Source of the DNA: Daedaleopsis sinensis
Lineage: Eukaryota; Basidiomycota; Agaricomycetes; Polyporales; Polyporaceae
DNA: 64,000 bases
Reading direction: 5' to 3'
Assembly (NCBI GenBank): GCA_033807695.1
Contig: CM066311.1
Span: 372,001-436,000, forward strand
The notes beneath the pieces were generated by a model that was given only the letters and a program-made list of their open reading frames with translations, made no database searches and was not told where the DNA came from. Of this stretch, positions 32,394-44,058 are shown piece after piece. Numbering within the stretch: the stretch's first letter is position 1; the number at the start of each line of letters is the position of its first letter. The position numbers were made by a program, and so were the translations under genes.

Positions 32394-34061
32394 TCAGTGG
32401 TCGAGGTCGACGTCCTTGACGATGTCCACGTTCACGAACTCCTCCAGGCCCGCGATGAGGTGCTCGTCGTGGATGAACGGCGCGTTGAGCACGATGCGCT
32501 CGAGCGGCACGTCCGCGGCCGCGCGGTCGCGCACGACGCCGTGCAGGAGGAAGTAGTCGACCTCGTCGACGAGCGTGAGCTTGCGCAGGTGCGGCCAGCT
32601 GAGCGCGCTGTCCGCCGCGTCCTCGTGCTCCTTGCGGAAGAGCTGGAGGAACTTCGCGGTCGCGGAGTTGATGACCGTGAGGTGCGTGATCGTCGGGAGC
32701 GCGCGCGTGAAGCGGCGTGTGGGGGTGCACATCGACGCGTTGAGGAGCGAGAGCGCCTGCAGCGCGGGGTAGCGGCCGCCGCGCCCGTCTGCGTCGGGGA
32801 GGGGCAGGGACGCGACGAACTCGCGGAACTCGGTCTCGTCGAGGTTCGCGAGCGTGAGCTCCTCGAGGCCCGGGGTGGAGAGCAACGAGGACATGCGGCA
32901 GACGTGGTCCCCGGAGAGCTCGAGGTAGCGGAGGGTCGGAATGGAGAGCGGGGGGTAGGCGCGGCCGGCGTGGAGGTGGATGTAGGTGCCGCGGAGGATG
33001 AGGGCGCGGATGCTGGGGGAGGCGGCGAGGACGGTGCGGAACTGCTCGTACTGCAGCCGCGTCTGGTGCCAGAGCCAGCGGAGGTCGAGCGTGGTGAGGT
33101 TCACGAGCGGCGAAGCGTCCCACGGTAGGGATATGGAGTCTAATCGCAGGGAGGTGAGCGAGCCCGCGCCGCCTTGGAGGATCTTGGGCAGGAGGACTTC
33201 CTGGTTCCCGGAGGAGCCGCTGAGGGAGAGTTGGAAATGGCGGAGCATCGGCGCGCAAGCATTTGCGAGCTTGTGGCTCACGGCGTAGATCGTCGCTGGG
33301 TCGGAGGTCATAACCGCCAGTCGGCGCCATCGGCCGACGTGGGCCATAAATGTCGATAGTAAATGGTCGACGACCGGGGCTGTAAGCAAATTCGACCGAC
33401 ATTCTATAGTGATGTCTATGGGCTGCCCACAGGAGCGCTCGAGACAGAGCGGCACCCATCCGTACGGCCGCGGATGCCTGATCGCGATGTTCGTCCATAG
33501 ATCAGGCGTATTGATTGCGATGTTCCGCCACTGGTGCGAGACGGCAGCAACGACGAGCGGAAATGGGCGGGGAGTGGACGGCCCGAGGATGGGATCGTCC
33601 TGGGGTAGTCGGCTGCCGGCCTTGAAGATGAGGATGAGGACTTCTGGCGGGAGGCGGAGGACGGGGAAGAGGTAGGTAGAGAGAGCTTCGATGCGGGCGC
33701 GTATGCACGAGAGCGAGGCCTCGTTCATGTAGACCTGGTTCATGAGCATGCTAACGTCGGGGCTGAGCTGCGAGGCGGCTGAGCCAGCGGCCGCGTCGGC
33801 GGAGGGTTCGAGGAAGACGCGCCAGCTCTCCGATCCGCCGTGCAACGACTCGCGGCCATAAATCTCTTGAAGACGCTTGACCTCATGCTGAAAGGCTCAC
33901 GGTTATAACTGTCTGCGAGCACACAAGGAAGAAAGGGAGAGACTTGCCTGGTAGGTCGGGTTGGACGTGATCTGCTTGATGAGGAGGAGGCGGTGGGCCT
34001 GGTGCTCCGCGGCTTGTCTGTTGAGCTCGGCGATGACCTCGCGGATCGTTTTGAGGCCCAT
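32394..34061 (-). CDS. F-box/leucine-rich-repeat protein
   Basis: Minus strand: exon 1 34061-33948, exon 2 33887-32394, product 535 aa. The N-terminus (MGLKTIREVIAELNRQ...) is helical and leads into a canonical fungal F-box segment: LRLPPEVLILIFKAGS, then PLVVAAVSHQWRNIAINTPD and LWTNI. The rest is leucine-rich (LTSLRLDSISLPW, LTTLDLRWLW, LRYLELSGDH, LEELTLANLDE, LRKLTLVDEV) as in the 'F-box domain-containing protein' families of Agaricomycetes. The 60-nt intron has a GC donor (CAG|GCAAGT) rather than GT, with a normal TTTCAG acceptor. That junction restores a continuous heptad-like reading frame. An extra upstream exon is possible, since a GTACGT...CAATCAG intron could end exactly before the ATG. 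It is unrelated in detail to the three tandem F-box copies. Predicted role: SCF substrate adaptor. Confidence 0.8.
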
Positions 34062-34079
34062 CTGATTGGTTGCGGGTGC

Positions 34080-37000
34080 TCGTGGGCGGCGGGCGTCGAC
34101 GGGCGGGCGTCGGGGACGTACCTGGGGGCGACGAGGACGACGAGACAGACAGCGTCAGGCAGCGTTTGCGCCGTCTGGGAGCTCATCCCAAGATGGCCCG
34201 GCCTGGACTTTGTCTGGCCGTCGCTCAAACCGTCCCCGGCCGTTTGCGGCACACCCAGCACCGCGGAGATATCCAGGCGCCCGTCTCTCGCGTCCTCCTC
34301 GACAACGACCACCACCTCCTCCCGCCAATCCTGCCGCTAGTCTGCCTGAACACGTCCTCGTTACGCGCATACAGTCGCCGAGCGACGCGAGAGGGGCACT
34401 TACAGGTCCAGGTGAGCACAACGCGCCCTTTCGCGTCTCGTTTGTCGCTGATACGTGATCAGGAGTGGTCGTCGTTGAGCGACGGCAGCGTACCGACAGA
34501 CAGCTTACCTGCTGTGTCGAATGTGATTAAGAGTGGCTGTCATGCCATCGGGAATGACGGGGAGCCCGCCCATCGAACGCTCTATTGTTGAGTGTATGCA
34601 TCCGATTCGTCGACGGCAGCGGCGACATTGTTCATAGTTTCGTAAGTACGTCCCCGCGGTCCACGTGTATGCCTGGTGAGAAATGTGCGATGTTTCGCCA
34701 CTGGACAGCCCGAGAAAGCGCAGTGAAGTGCATGATTGCAGGGTCGTTGTCTGTGGCTCGGTTGCTGCACCGTGCCTCATCGTTCACCTTTCTCGTCCTA
34801 TGTTGACACCACTCATACACGAGGTCTATCTCCTAGCGTCCGCGGGCCACACAGTCGATAGGTGAGTTATGATTTGAATCGAGTGTCTTTCAAAGCTAAC
34901 ACTCCGTGCTGGTCATATGTTAGTACTTCGACATTCTACGAACTTACGATGTCTCGTCAGTCGCAGCACAAACTCTCAAGACTCATGTCCGCTCACCCGA
35001 AGTGCCTATCTCCTTGGGAAACCAACGGACGAACGGATGTCCTGAGGCGTGGTGCAGAGGCAGGTCAATCTTGCTAATCGTGCTTAAATGCGCTCATCGA
35101 TGTCCCATCGAAACGCTTTTAGATGGAGAACCTCAGCTGTGCTACCCATTAGCGTTCAGGGGTTCACGGCGTTAGGCCTAAGACATGTCGAGAGGCAGCC
35201 CAGGGTCGCATCATGGCTGCTGCAGGCGAGATCGGACGCAATATCCAACTCATGGCAAGTATTTTCAGCTCAGCGTCAGGTTTGCATCTCGCTTACCTGC
35301 TGGGTTCTCGACAGCGACACGCGAGTACCAAATCCTCTTGCCTACGCTATGAGGCGTCTTTCTCACCCTCTGCCCACCGGTGACCAACGGCCAACGTTCC
35401 TCCGTCCGATACGCAGTGAACACGGTCGAACCATATCACCGTGCGCAACTGTTCGGCCGCTTCAGTCGGAAAGGCTCTTGCCTCGCTGTGCTGTTGTATG
35501 AAGGGCACGCTCTGTGGATGGTATGTTCCTGTGTCACCGATGACGATGCGCCCGCAAACCCCGACTGACAGTTGGCTGATTCCCACCAGTAACCTATACG
35601 CTTCAGCCTATGGGGATCTGTCTGGATGATGAAATGGGCGCTTTGATAGGTACTCGTCCACCGCCCCTTCATTTCATGTGGCCTGGGCAGATTTTCCCGG
35701 CTACCATTGCCAATACTCCCGGTGTTGGCACACGACTATGGCGTTCTCAAGAAATCAGGTCGGACTCCAGGTGATCGTCCTCTCTATAAATGGGAAAGCC
35801 ACAACGTGTGTCCTAATCTCTCTTTCGTGCAGAACACAATCTGACACGTCGAGAGAAGCCTAGTCAGGTCGCGCACACAGCGTCGTTATCTCGAGGCGCC
35901 CGAATGGAGAGTTCTCTGCTGTAATGCTGGGAACACCGTTCTTCTATCCCGTCTCCCATCGGACTTCTCGACGTCGGACGTTGTCGTAATCATTCACTTC
36001 CGCCCAAGTCGCGGAGCCCAGTCTCTGCAGCGTGTTCCGCAAGTGTGGCCAGCTCAGCCCTATCCACCAATGCTGCCACGCACGAGCCACAAGCGCACGC
36101 CCACATGGCCTTGAGGCAAAAGAACGCGGGTGGGCTTGCTTCAGAAGCACGACGCACAAGGTTCGTCGCTCTAGTGTGCGCCAGTCTGCTCTTCCTTGCT
36201 CGAGAGCACCAGCAGGATTGATGCTCGCGTCGAGATGTTGTTGACGCAAGAGGTGTGCATGAGATCATTTCCGGCGACGTGGCGCTTTACGGCGCTGTCA
36301 CCCCCAATGCCGCCCCTCCCCTCGCTGCAAGGCGACGCCGGAGGCTTGCGGTCTAGCCCCTCCCGCTACGTGTACCGCCTATGCCGCCTCTCAATCGAGG
36401 GCTTCCTCTAAGGAGCCGAGGGCTCGAGGCGCATTGTACCGTTGAGCCGCGGGCAGGCAGGCAGTGCGCTTCCCATACGTGCGAGAGGTGACCTGTTATC
36501 TGCCATATACTGTGAAAGTCTGAAATGTATTGGCGTATAGACGAGGAGGCTGCAATACATCGCCCAGGCGCTGTGGCCACATCCTGGGATCCATCATCGA
36601 CGGGGAGACGTTCGTGGGCTTTTGCCGGCGGAACGGAGTCGGGCCCAGCGGAGGGGACGCAGGCCCATCGCGATTCTCGCGTACGGCATCCAATCTGCCC
36701 GCATCTCGACTACGCCCGATTCGAGCATTCGGGGGTTCTTGCTGCTGTCGGTCGTGGGGCTGCGAGGAGTTTGGGAGCTCCAGCGCACCCGTGCGGACTC
36801 GGATTTCCCCTCGGCGCCGGCGAAGGCCATTCGTCCGACGTGTTCGTCGTCGCTTTCAGGGCGGCCGCTAGCGCCGCTCTTAGCAAGTGCGTCCCAGGGC
36901 CGTCCGCCGTCCGGAGAGGTGAGAAGTGGGCAGCGCAGATCGCTGCCAGTGGATGCCCTTTCCCCAGTCCTTCTCTTACCTACACTCGGCCTACTGCGCC

Positions 37001-37130
37001 CCTTATCTCGCCGCGCAAGCAGCACGCTGGGCTGCGTGTGCCCGGATGGTCTGTGCAGCTCTGGACAGTGGACGGTGGAGGGCCCATGTTGTTGCGCGGG
37101 GCTGGCGTGATCCCAGGCGGGAAGAAACAC
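34080..37130. other. Interval between F-box gene and KDZ element
   Basis: Several overlapping frames of 100-260 codons at 36.5-37.3 kb exist in different phases. None contains a recognisable domain, and the longest runs into the transposon end. Nothing else identified. Confidence 0.4.
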
Positions 37131-37138
37131 CGTGACGT

Positions 37139-37146
37139 CGCGAGGC
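37139..37146. repeat. Left 8-bp target-site duplication of the KDZ element
   Basis: CGCGAGGC directly before the terminal CACCTGG. Confidence 0.8.
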
Positions 37147-37913
37147 CACCTGGACATCACAATCTGATGGTTACATATACCCGACTAAGGGGGGGGGTCT
37201 TCCACGGTCAAATTGACCCGAACCCGCTATCTGCCTCTACTACCAGTAGCCCTACGAATATTGTGGGCTACTTACCTGAAAGAGAAGGATCCCTCCCCTG
37301 CCTATAGAGGGGTAGGGGGACAAGGCGCTGCCCAGCCCCGGCAGATCCCGAGGCGTGTTCCGGCCCATCAATCCGCCCCTCGGCGCGTGTCCCGCCATCG
37401 GCACGCCCGTGCCGGGCGTCCCCTCCCGCCCCGTGCCATCAAACACCCTCCCGCCGCTGTCCCCGACGGCGAGCTCGCTGTCCTCCCCCTCCCGCCCTCA
37501 GTTCTTGTCCGTTCCCCTCCGTTCTTTTTGTAATCCTACATATATAGGGTGTCCCGTTCTATTAGTACAGCTACTATACTCATTACACTTCGTGTATTAT
37601 ACTTGTAAGTCAACCTTGTTATCTGTCAAGATAAGATGAGATTGATCGTGTTATCTGTTCTGATAAGATGAGATTGACACCATCAGAGCTGATTGCGATT
37701 ATCTAAGGGGATTTAATACTCCGCCCAAGCCCACCGGCGCCTCCAAGCTCTCCTCCGCCCATCAAGACCCCGTCGGCTTGCCGACGCCTGCTCCCGCCCA
37801 CGCGCCCAACGCCTGCCCGCCCGCCCACGCGCCCCACGCGTAATACCGTGTCCGACACCCGTTCTCGCTGCCCCGCCCTCGTCCGCCCGCTTGTCCGCCC
37901 CGCCGCCGCCTGT
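37147..37913 (+). repeat. Left terminal inverted repeat of the KDZ element, about 767 bp
   Basis: Reverse complement of 46573-47345. Differences seen by eye are two bases near the tip, G-run length 9 versus 8, and isolated substitutions such as GTTCTTG/GTTCCTG. It includes a TATATAGG box at about 37541-37548 facing inward and the paired GATA-type repeats at 37618-37677. The similarity ends in a GC-rich CCGCCGCC stretch. Frames inside the repeat occur at both ends and are not treated as genes. Confidence 0.9.
37618..37677 (+). promoter_or_regulatory. Paired 28-bp GATA-type repeats in left TIR
   Basis: Two direct units (37618-37645 and 37650-37677) separated by TCGT share GTTATCTGT, three variable bases, then GATAAGATGAGATTGA. 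Each unit contains facing TTATCT and GATAA motifs, so it is also a short inverted repeat. They are candidate binding sites for the transposase or a GATA factor; this is inference. Confidence 0.5.
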
Positions 37914-38549
37914 CGTCCATTCCCCGCCGCTTTCAATTTGCGCTCTGAGCGGCGGTACATGTCACCGTTCGCGTGGCAAATTGGGGGATTGCTAAGACAC
38001 CAGGTGAGCAACGCCGCTATGACTCATAGCCGGAGTTCCGATCAGAAGTTTACCGAAGTCTCACAGGCTCGATGGAGTGCTACCCCGCTCTCTGCAAGCT
38101 CGTCGATGCACCCTGCCCGTCACCTACTACGACCTCGACGTTGGACCCGCAGTGTACACATGCTCGTGTCCAACGACATGCTCGAGAGGAAATACAAGGA
38201 AGTAAGCATAAGTTTTCTCTCTTTCCCGCAGACCATCACCATCTGAAACCAATCGTGTTGGCGCCTGCGCGTCGCCCAGATCTCATCGTTAGCAGGTACC
38301 GCGCCGAACGCACTGAACACGCGCCCACCCCGCACCCGGGTTAGTGCGCCTCATGTAAGACCTCCTCGTCCCGTGTTGCTGATACCGCAAGCTCATGTCC
38401 GCTACCTTGTTCATTAGCCCGCCATCCGACCTCCCTCGAGGATTCCAACCCAAAATTATGATCACCGCATTGCTACTAACACCCGCATGTACTGTAGAAC
38501 TATCCGATACACCATCGATGGCATCGTTGACTTGTCGTATATCACAAGG

Positions 38550-41500
38550 ATGGCCGAGTCCTCCCGACCCCAGAATTTCGTTGACTCTCTCCCTATGCCG
38601 AGCGTCGCTCGCAAGGTGCGCGTGAGGGGACCTGCCCCTGCCCCAGGTGCACCGTCACAGTCGATGGGTAGGCTGGCAACCCAAGCTCCTCTGACACAAA
38701 CATATGGACCTCAGGCAATGGCGGAGGTGAGGCGGGACACGGCCCAGTCCCTGACCCAGATGACAGCTAGTGAGTAACACTAGTTTTATTCCCTGTGTTG
38801 CTATCGCTAATATTCAATGCAGATCTCGGCGCTGAGGCTCGTCGCGATCTCGCAGACCTCCGTGAGGAAGCTCATCCAGACGACAACACTCTTGATACAG
38901 CAGTACAAGATGATCTTGGAGTTGCCGACGACGACAACGATCCCGCTTGGCAGGACGAAGAACAGGAATCTCTTTCTCACGCCATCCGTGATATGCTCGG
39001 AGCCAGGGCAACTACTCGACAGTACAAGGATGCGCGTACATGGAGACAGCGCGTACAGAACCTCGATGCTAACTGGAAACATGCGATCCCGAAACTTGTC
39101 CAGGCATATCTGCAGTGGCGTTATGGGGAGCCCGAGACTCCGCGCGACGACGTCATTCCCGCTACAACAGAGATGCAGGTTCTCGACATCTTCACTACAG
39201 CGTCTAGTGCGCAGATCCCCCGATCGGAGAGATCTCTAGTTGAGGATCTCGTGCTCAGCGGCTACCTTGGCACCAGCCCGTTGTTCCCCTCTCTCGCGAT
39301 CTCCCTCAACACTTTGGAGCTGTTTCGTTGCCTGCGCATGTTCAAGGCTTCGTTCAGTGTCGAGGCATTCGTCAAGATGCTATGCTACTACTACTACGTG
39401 AGTGCCTCTGGATTAACGACGGCGCTGTGCTGACGTGATGGTAGATTCCGTACCGCCGGCACTACCGCACTGCTCTCTCCGATGCGTTTGATGTTTATCT
39501 CATCATCCATCGTGACATCCGGAAGCAAGTCATGGGCGCTCTCGGACGCAGCGCACCGGATTGGAGGGCTGAGAATGGATGTCCCGCATGTGCTTATCAG
39601 GTACTTATGATCTGCCATTAACGTTGCACTAGGGTTAAGCTGACGCACGCTCACATTTCAGCTAGAGGGCGAAGAGCCCGCAGAGTTCGACAGAATGATA
39701 TGTATGGATGGCAACAACTCATTGAAACGCGTGGCGACAGCAGGAGGGCGTGAGAAGGCCGATTTCCGCGTTTACGAAGATCATGACTACTTTCTCCCTC
39801 GTGAATACGTCGATTCTTTCTCCGACGAGGTCGCATCACGTCAGCCTCGCAAGCCGGACTTACCCACGCGCGACCCGGACATCGACGATAGCGCATCACC
39901 GCCGGCCTCGCATTCCAGCGGTGACCCGACAGACGGCAATGCGGGCGACAGTGCGTGCGCGTCACATTGGAAAGCGGCGGCGGCGGATGAGAAGAAGCGC
40001 ATGTGGGCGATCTACGAGGAATCGGGCATCTTCGCGAGCGCGTGCCGGCATAGTCTGATCTTGTGGATTGCAGACATGGTGCGCAGTGGCGAACTGTGCG
40101 TCCCGTGGCTTTTCTATCCATTTGTGCTGCTAACAGTCATTTTCTAGTGCGAAGTACGCGATCGCGACGACTGCCAAGGCCACTCGAACGATACGCGGCA
40201 AGAAGATCTACGGCTATGACATCGGGTGCTCTTTTGAGGAGACCCTTCGCCACACTTCAATAGGCTCCGAAGTGTTCGCGGATAGCTCACGCTTCTGCGT
40301 GAATGCTTTTCATGGGTACTCACATAACTACAAGTGCCAGGTCAAGTATCATCCGGGACGCATCACAGGGATGGGCCTCGAAGATCTCGAAACAATGGAG
40401 CGCATTTTCAGCGCTTCCAATCAATTGGCGTCGGTCACTCGCTACGCCTCCCCATATCGTCGGCGCTCTCTGATCGCGCTATTCTTTGATCACTGGGACG
40501 CTGAGCGCTACGCGTCCATCGGCCAGATGCTTTATAACAATTACCGACAAGCGTCCTCCATCATTGACGAGGTAGAGCCTATTCTTGCTGAGGGTCTCGG
40601 GGCACTCGGCCTCACACCCGAGGATCTCCGGCGGTTCGATCGCGAGGAGGCGTCGTACATCACAGCATTGCGGGACGAAGACGAGGAAGATCTCCGGGAC
40701 GTCATCTACGTCACAGCCCTCGAGAAGCTGGCAGAAAAGAAGTAAGCAACCTTTCGATACTGATAATGAGGTTGTCTACTGATTACTTACACAGAGACGA
40801 GCTCAAGACTGTCTCGCGGCGGTTTTATGAGCGAGCAGCCGCAGACGGCGACCGTGCCGATGCTGCTAGGGCAACAGAACGTGCCGCCGAAGGTACCCGC
40901 GAGTCATTGACTGCGCCCGCCGCCCCCGCTCCGTCCCTCACGTTCCTAGCCCCACGATCTGGGCCCACTAATTACGATCACGATCTCTCCGCCACCCGCC
41001 GACTTGAGAGTCGCCGCCGGGATCTCGCCGATCAAGTAGCCGACATGACCACTGACGTCAAGGAGATCGAGGCGCGATTCGGAATCGAGTCGCGCTGGAC
41101 TCCCCTGGATGCACGGTACACGAACGCGCTGAAGTATATGGCCACGCGCGAGTACCAGCGAGCGTTGGGAAGGCTACAGCGACTCGTCATCCAGCGGCTT
41201 TTCGAGTTGCATAAGCTGAATATCGCGCAGACAGGTATGATCCGCATGACTATGACCTAGTAGGCTTCATACTGACCTAGCTGGTGTTGTCGCACAATAA
41301 TACAGGATACAAGGCACGCACATATATCGCGAAGAATCTACAAAATCGCTGCAAGGCCATACGCACGGCAGTGGACACCTACAACAAGGCTGCGATTGCG
41401 CTCAATCCCCCTCGCCCGACACTGGACTGGACCAAAGCCTCCCACTACGCATTCCTCGAAGAGTTCGTTCTCCTCCAGGACACTCGCAACGATATCCGCG

Positions 41501-41982
41501 ACCAGCCCTGGGCGCAACCTGTGGTGCGTGAGCTGATGCGACACGCGCATCGGCTTCTCCGAGCACGAGAGGAAATCGTCAACGCCAACCGGGAAGTTCG
41601 GCGCCTCCAGACTTCCATCCGCGACGAGGAGATCCTATTCAACGCCGTGCTCGACTCGCTTCGGATTGGAGAACCATTGCTTCATGGGGCTGTGCAGGAC
41701 TTCTGTAGACGACGGCGCGCATCGAACGCACGCAACCTAGTTTACGTGCAGGCCACTCACGCGCTCCCCGGGTTCACAGGCGATCCCACCCCCGGCCATC
41801 GAATGGGTGGTTCCCTGCCGGCACTTGTCCAACCATCGCAAATAGAAGACCTTGTGGGAATCGAGAGGAATGCTTTGGCACAGGAAGAAAACGTGGACCC
41901 AGAGCTGTCGCTGGACGTCGACGACGAAGCGAGCGAGGAGGTCACTGCTATCGTAGATTACTTGTCAGGCCTAGTAGCATAA
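38550..41982 (+). CDS. KDZ-family transposase
   Basis: Proposed exons are 38550-38769, 38823-39397, 39445-39600, 39662-40095, 40148-40741, 40795-41234 and 41306-41982. All six introns (47-71 nt) have GT..AG ends and every junction keeps frame, giving 1031 aa. KDZ hallmarks are in order: a GCPACAYQLEGE cysteine segment, the first catalytic Asp in MICMDGNNSLKR, a second in IYGYDIGCSFEETLRHT, then HGYSHNYKCQVKYHPGR and the Glu in METIFS-like TMERIFSASNQ. A long charged helical tail follows (RRLESRRRDLADQVADM, REEIVNANREVRRLQ), probably coiled-coil. KDZ enzymes are DDE transposases with an RNase H fold that cut at element ends. The first exon is the least sure; upstream in-frame sequence exists to 38487. 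No stop or frameshift is seen, so the enzyme could be active. Confidence 0.9.
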
Positions 41983-42623
41983 CATTCAAGTACCCAGTTC
42001 TCGCGTGTTCCTCATGAATCTCTGTGTATTTCTTTGTACTATGTTGATCCGTGCAATACTGCAAGCATACATGTGCAATGTGGTGTCTCGATCTGATGTG
42101 CATGGCTCGCAATACTACAACGAACAGAAATGTGTGGGACAGCACTAGGCCAGTCTGAGCAATCCGGCTCCAATTTCGAGTCGCGCTGCATCACACACGC
42201 CGCACCGACCGTTATACATACTATGACAGGTTTATTATGCCATTAGAAGTTGTATAAACACAAGTCCGAGGGCATACTCAGAGCCGGGCATGGGGAGTAC
42301 AAAAAGTGCGGTCTTAGGTGCATGCGCGCAAGGAGCGCACAACGAGTTTCATGAAAACATGCAGCAGCTATACCTTTCATCGACACCAAATGTTACCTCG
42401 TAGTCAACCTCCCCTAGGGTTCCACAAAAACTGTACCAGATGATAGCTATAGTCTGTAATATACTGATAGCATGTAGTTTTGGGACTGATGTATATTATT
42501 ACAGTCCCAATACTGGAAATACACGAAATGTGGGTCCGTTGAATGCGCACCTAATAGCGATCGCATCTTAATCTCGACCACCATCCATCTACTACGCTCT
42601 GCGCGATCTACCACACCCCTCCT

Positions 42624-43889
42624 ATGTCTACCGAATTCCTCGAGACTTTCGACGCCCCGTACTACGTCGTCCTGGGCCACAGAGACTGCAGACCGGTGCC
42701 GGGAGTTTATGCCAAGAAGCGGTAAGGTTCATACTCAGCTTGAACCTTCACGATCTATTCTTACCCCGTTCTCTTCTACAGCCCTGCTGGCATAACCGCC
42801 GCTTTCAAGCACCTTGTCCCCATCATCGTCGTCTGCACGAACCGTCAGGATGCGGACCTGATCTTCGAATCACTCCAGCCGGTCTCGTTCGGCAACGTAG
42901 CCCCCGACGATGCCCATATGATGGTGTACTCTCTGCAACATACGCCCGCGACAACGATACATCGGCAACTCCACGTAAGCACGCCGATGTTCGCGATCCA
43001 AGTCGGGATCGAACCGGCCATCTACATTGGCTATCCGTGGTATGTACTCTTACTACTGCTACTACTAATTGGTGCGCTGATTCATTGTACAATCTATAGG
43101 CCTGAGCTCAAGCACCAAATCGAGATCGAGAAGCCGAGGCCGCATTGGAAGGGATATCCAGATGGGAATTTGAGCGCAGCGCTCACGTTCATGTTGAAAA
43201 AACCAGGTGCGAAGCTCCCGCTCCTGCCCACTGGAACCTCTTTCTACCCTCCGCCCCCCGAAACGCCCACGAAGGATCCCCAAACGCCGGTGAAGGAGCT
43301 GAGGTTCGACTTGTCGGACCTCTCCATCAGCCCATCCCAGGAGGACGCCAATCGGTCCTCCTCCTCCGCCCGTCCCGCCAGTCCTGAGAAGAGGGGAGCG
43401 ACGTCCTCGCGGGCGTCTAGCCCGTCCAAGCGTTCCGTCGTTGCGGCGCCAACCCCAGCAGCGACGAGGATGAATTCATCAACGTTGTCGAGCTCGTCAA
43501 GTGCCTCCACCTCCGCAATCTTGCGCAGTCTCCCCACCCGTAAGTTCATGCAAACACATGTATTGTTTCGAAGCGCTCACGATTACTTAGCCTACGGCGT
43601 AGGAGCGCCTGAGGACCCGCTTGTCCTCATGCTCCGTCGTTTCATCCGGCGCCCTGATTCCATGGGGAGGAATGACAATCCCCGCCTCCCGCCGCTCAAC
43701 TTCGGAAGGCGTGCAGACGACATGTTCCTGAGGTCCGGTGTGGACGCCACCGACCTCTTGGCCATCCTACAGGTCCGCGTCCACTCTGAGACCGTCGAGG
43801 CATTCACCCATCACATGGGCTTGACCCTTGGGTGGCCCACGCGTGATGCCGCTAACCTTTGGAACCTGCTGGAGTTGCCGGAGATGTGA
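42624..43889 (+). CDS. KDZ-element passenger gene 1: 364-aa unknown protein
   Basis: Exons are 42624-42721, 42782-43039, 43100-43539 and 43591-43889; introns of 60, 60 and 51 nt keep frame. The N-terminal 75 residues (APYYVVLGHRDCRPVPGVYA ... IIVVCTNRQDADLIFESLQP) are reminiscent of the small RNase H1 N-terminal nucleic-acid-binding fold: a YVV..G strand, PGVY turn and 'T..qA' helix. This is a weak resemblance. A middle segment is proline- and serine-rich with SPEKRG and SPSKRS motifs that look like modification or nuclear-localisation sites. The C-terminal 95 residues (ATDLLAILQVRVHSETVEAF) are helical. It lies between the transposase and the third gene, all in the same direction inside the TIRs. 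No function can be assigned. Confidence 0.75.
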
Positions 43890-44058
43890 TATTTTGCTTC
43901 TGCTTGTTGTACAACATCAATATGTCCGATTTTCGAGTCCTTGTATGTCAACCGCTTGTCCGTCACGTGCCATTGTTTTTAGTTTGTTGAATATTTCCAC
44001 GCGCCATCTGCCCATAAGAGGTACGCCCGAACTACCAATATCTTTTCATCCCTCCACT

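Noticed and set aside
33740..34315. Upstream exon for the F-box/LRR gene in the frame VVVVEEDARDGRLD...
   Set aside because: Splicing it through the GTACGT...CAATCAG intron would enter the next exon out of frame, so the ATG at 34061 was kept as the start.
36525..37307. 260-codon plus-strand frame running into the KDZ left TIR
   Set aside because: No domain, competing frames of similar length in other phases, and its end is transposon sequence.
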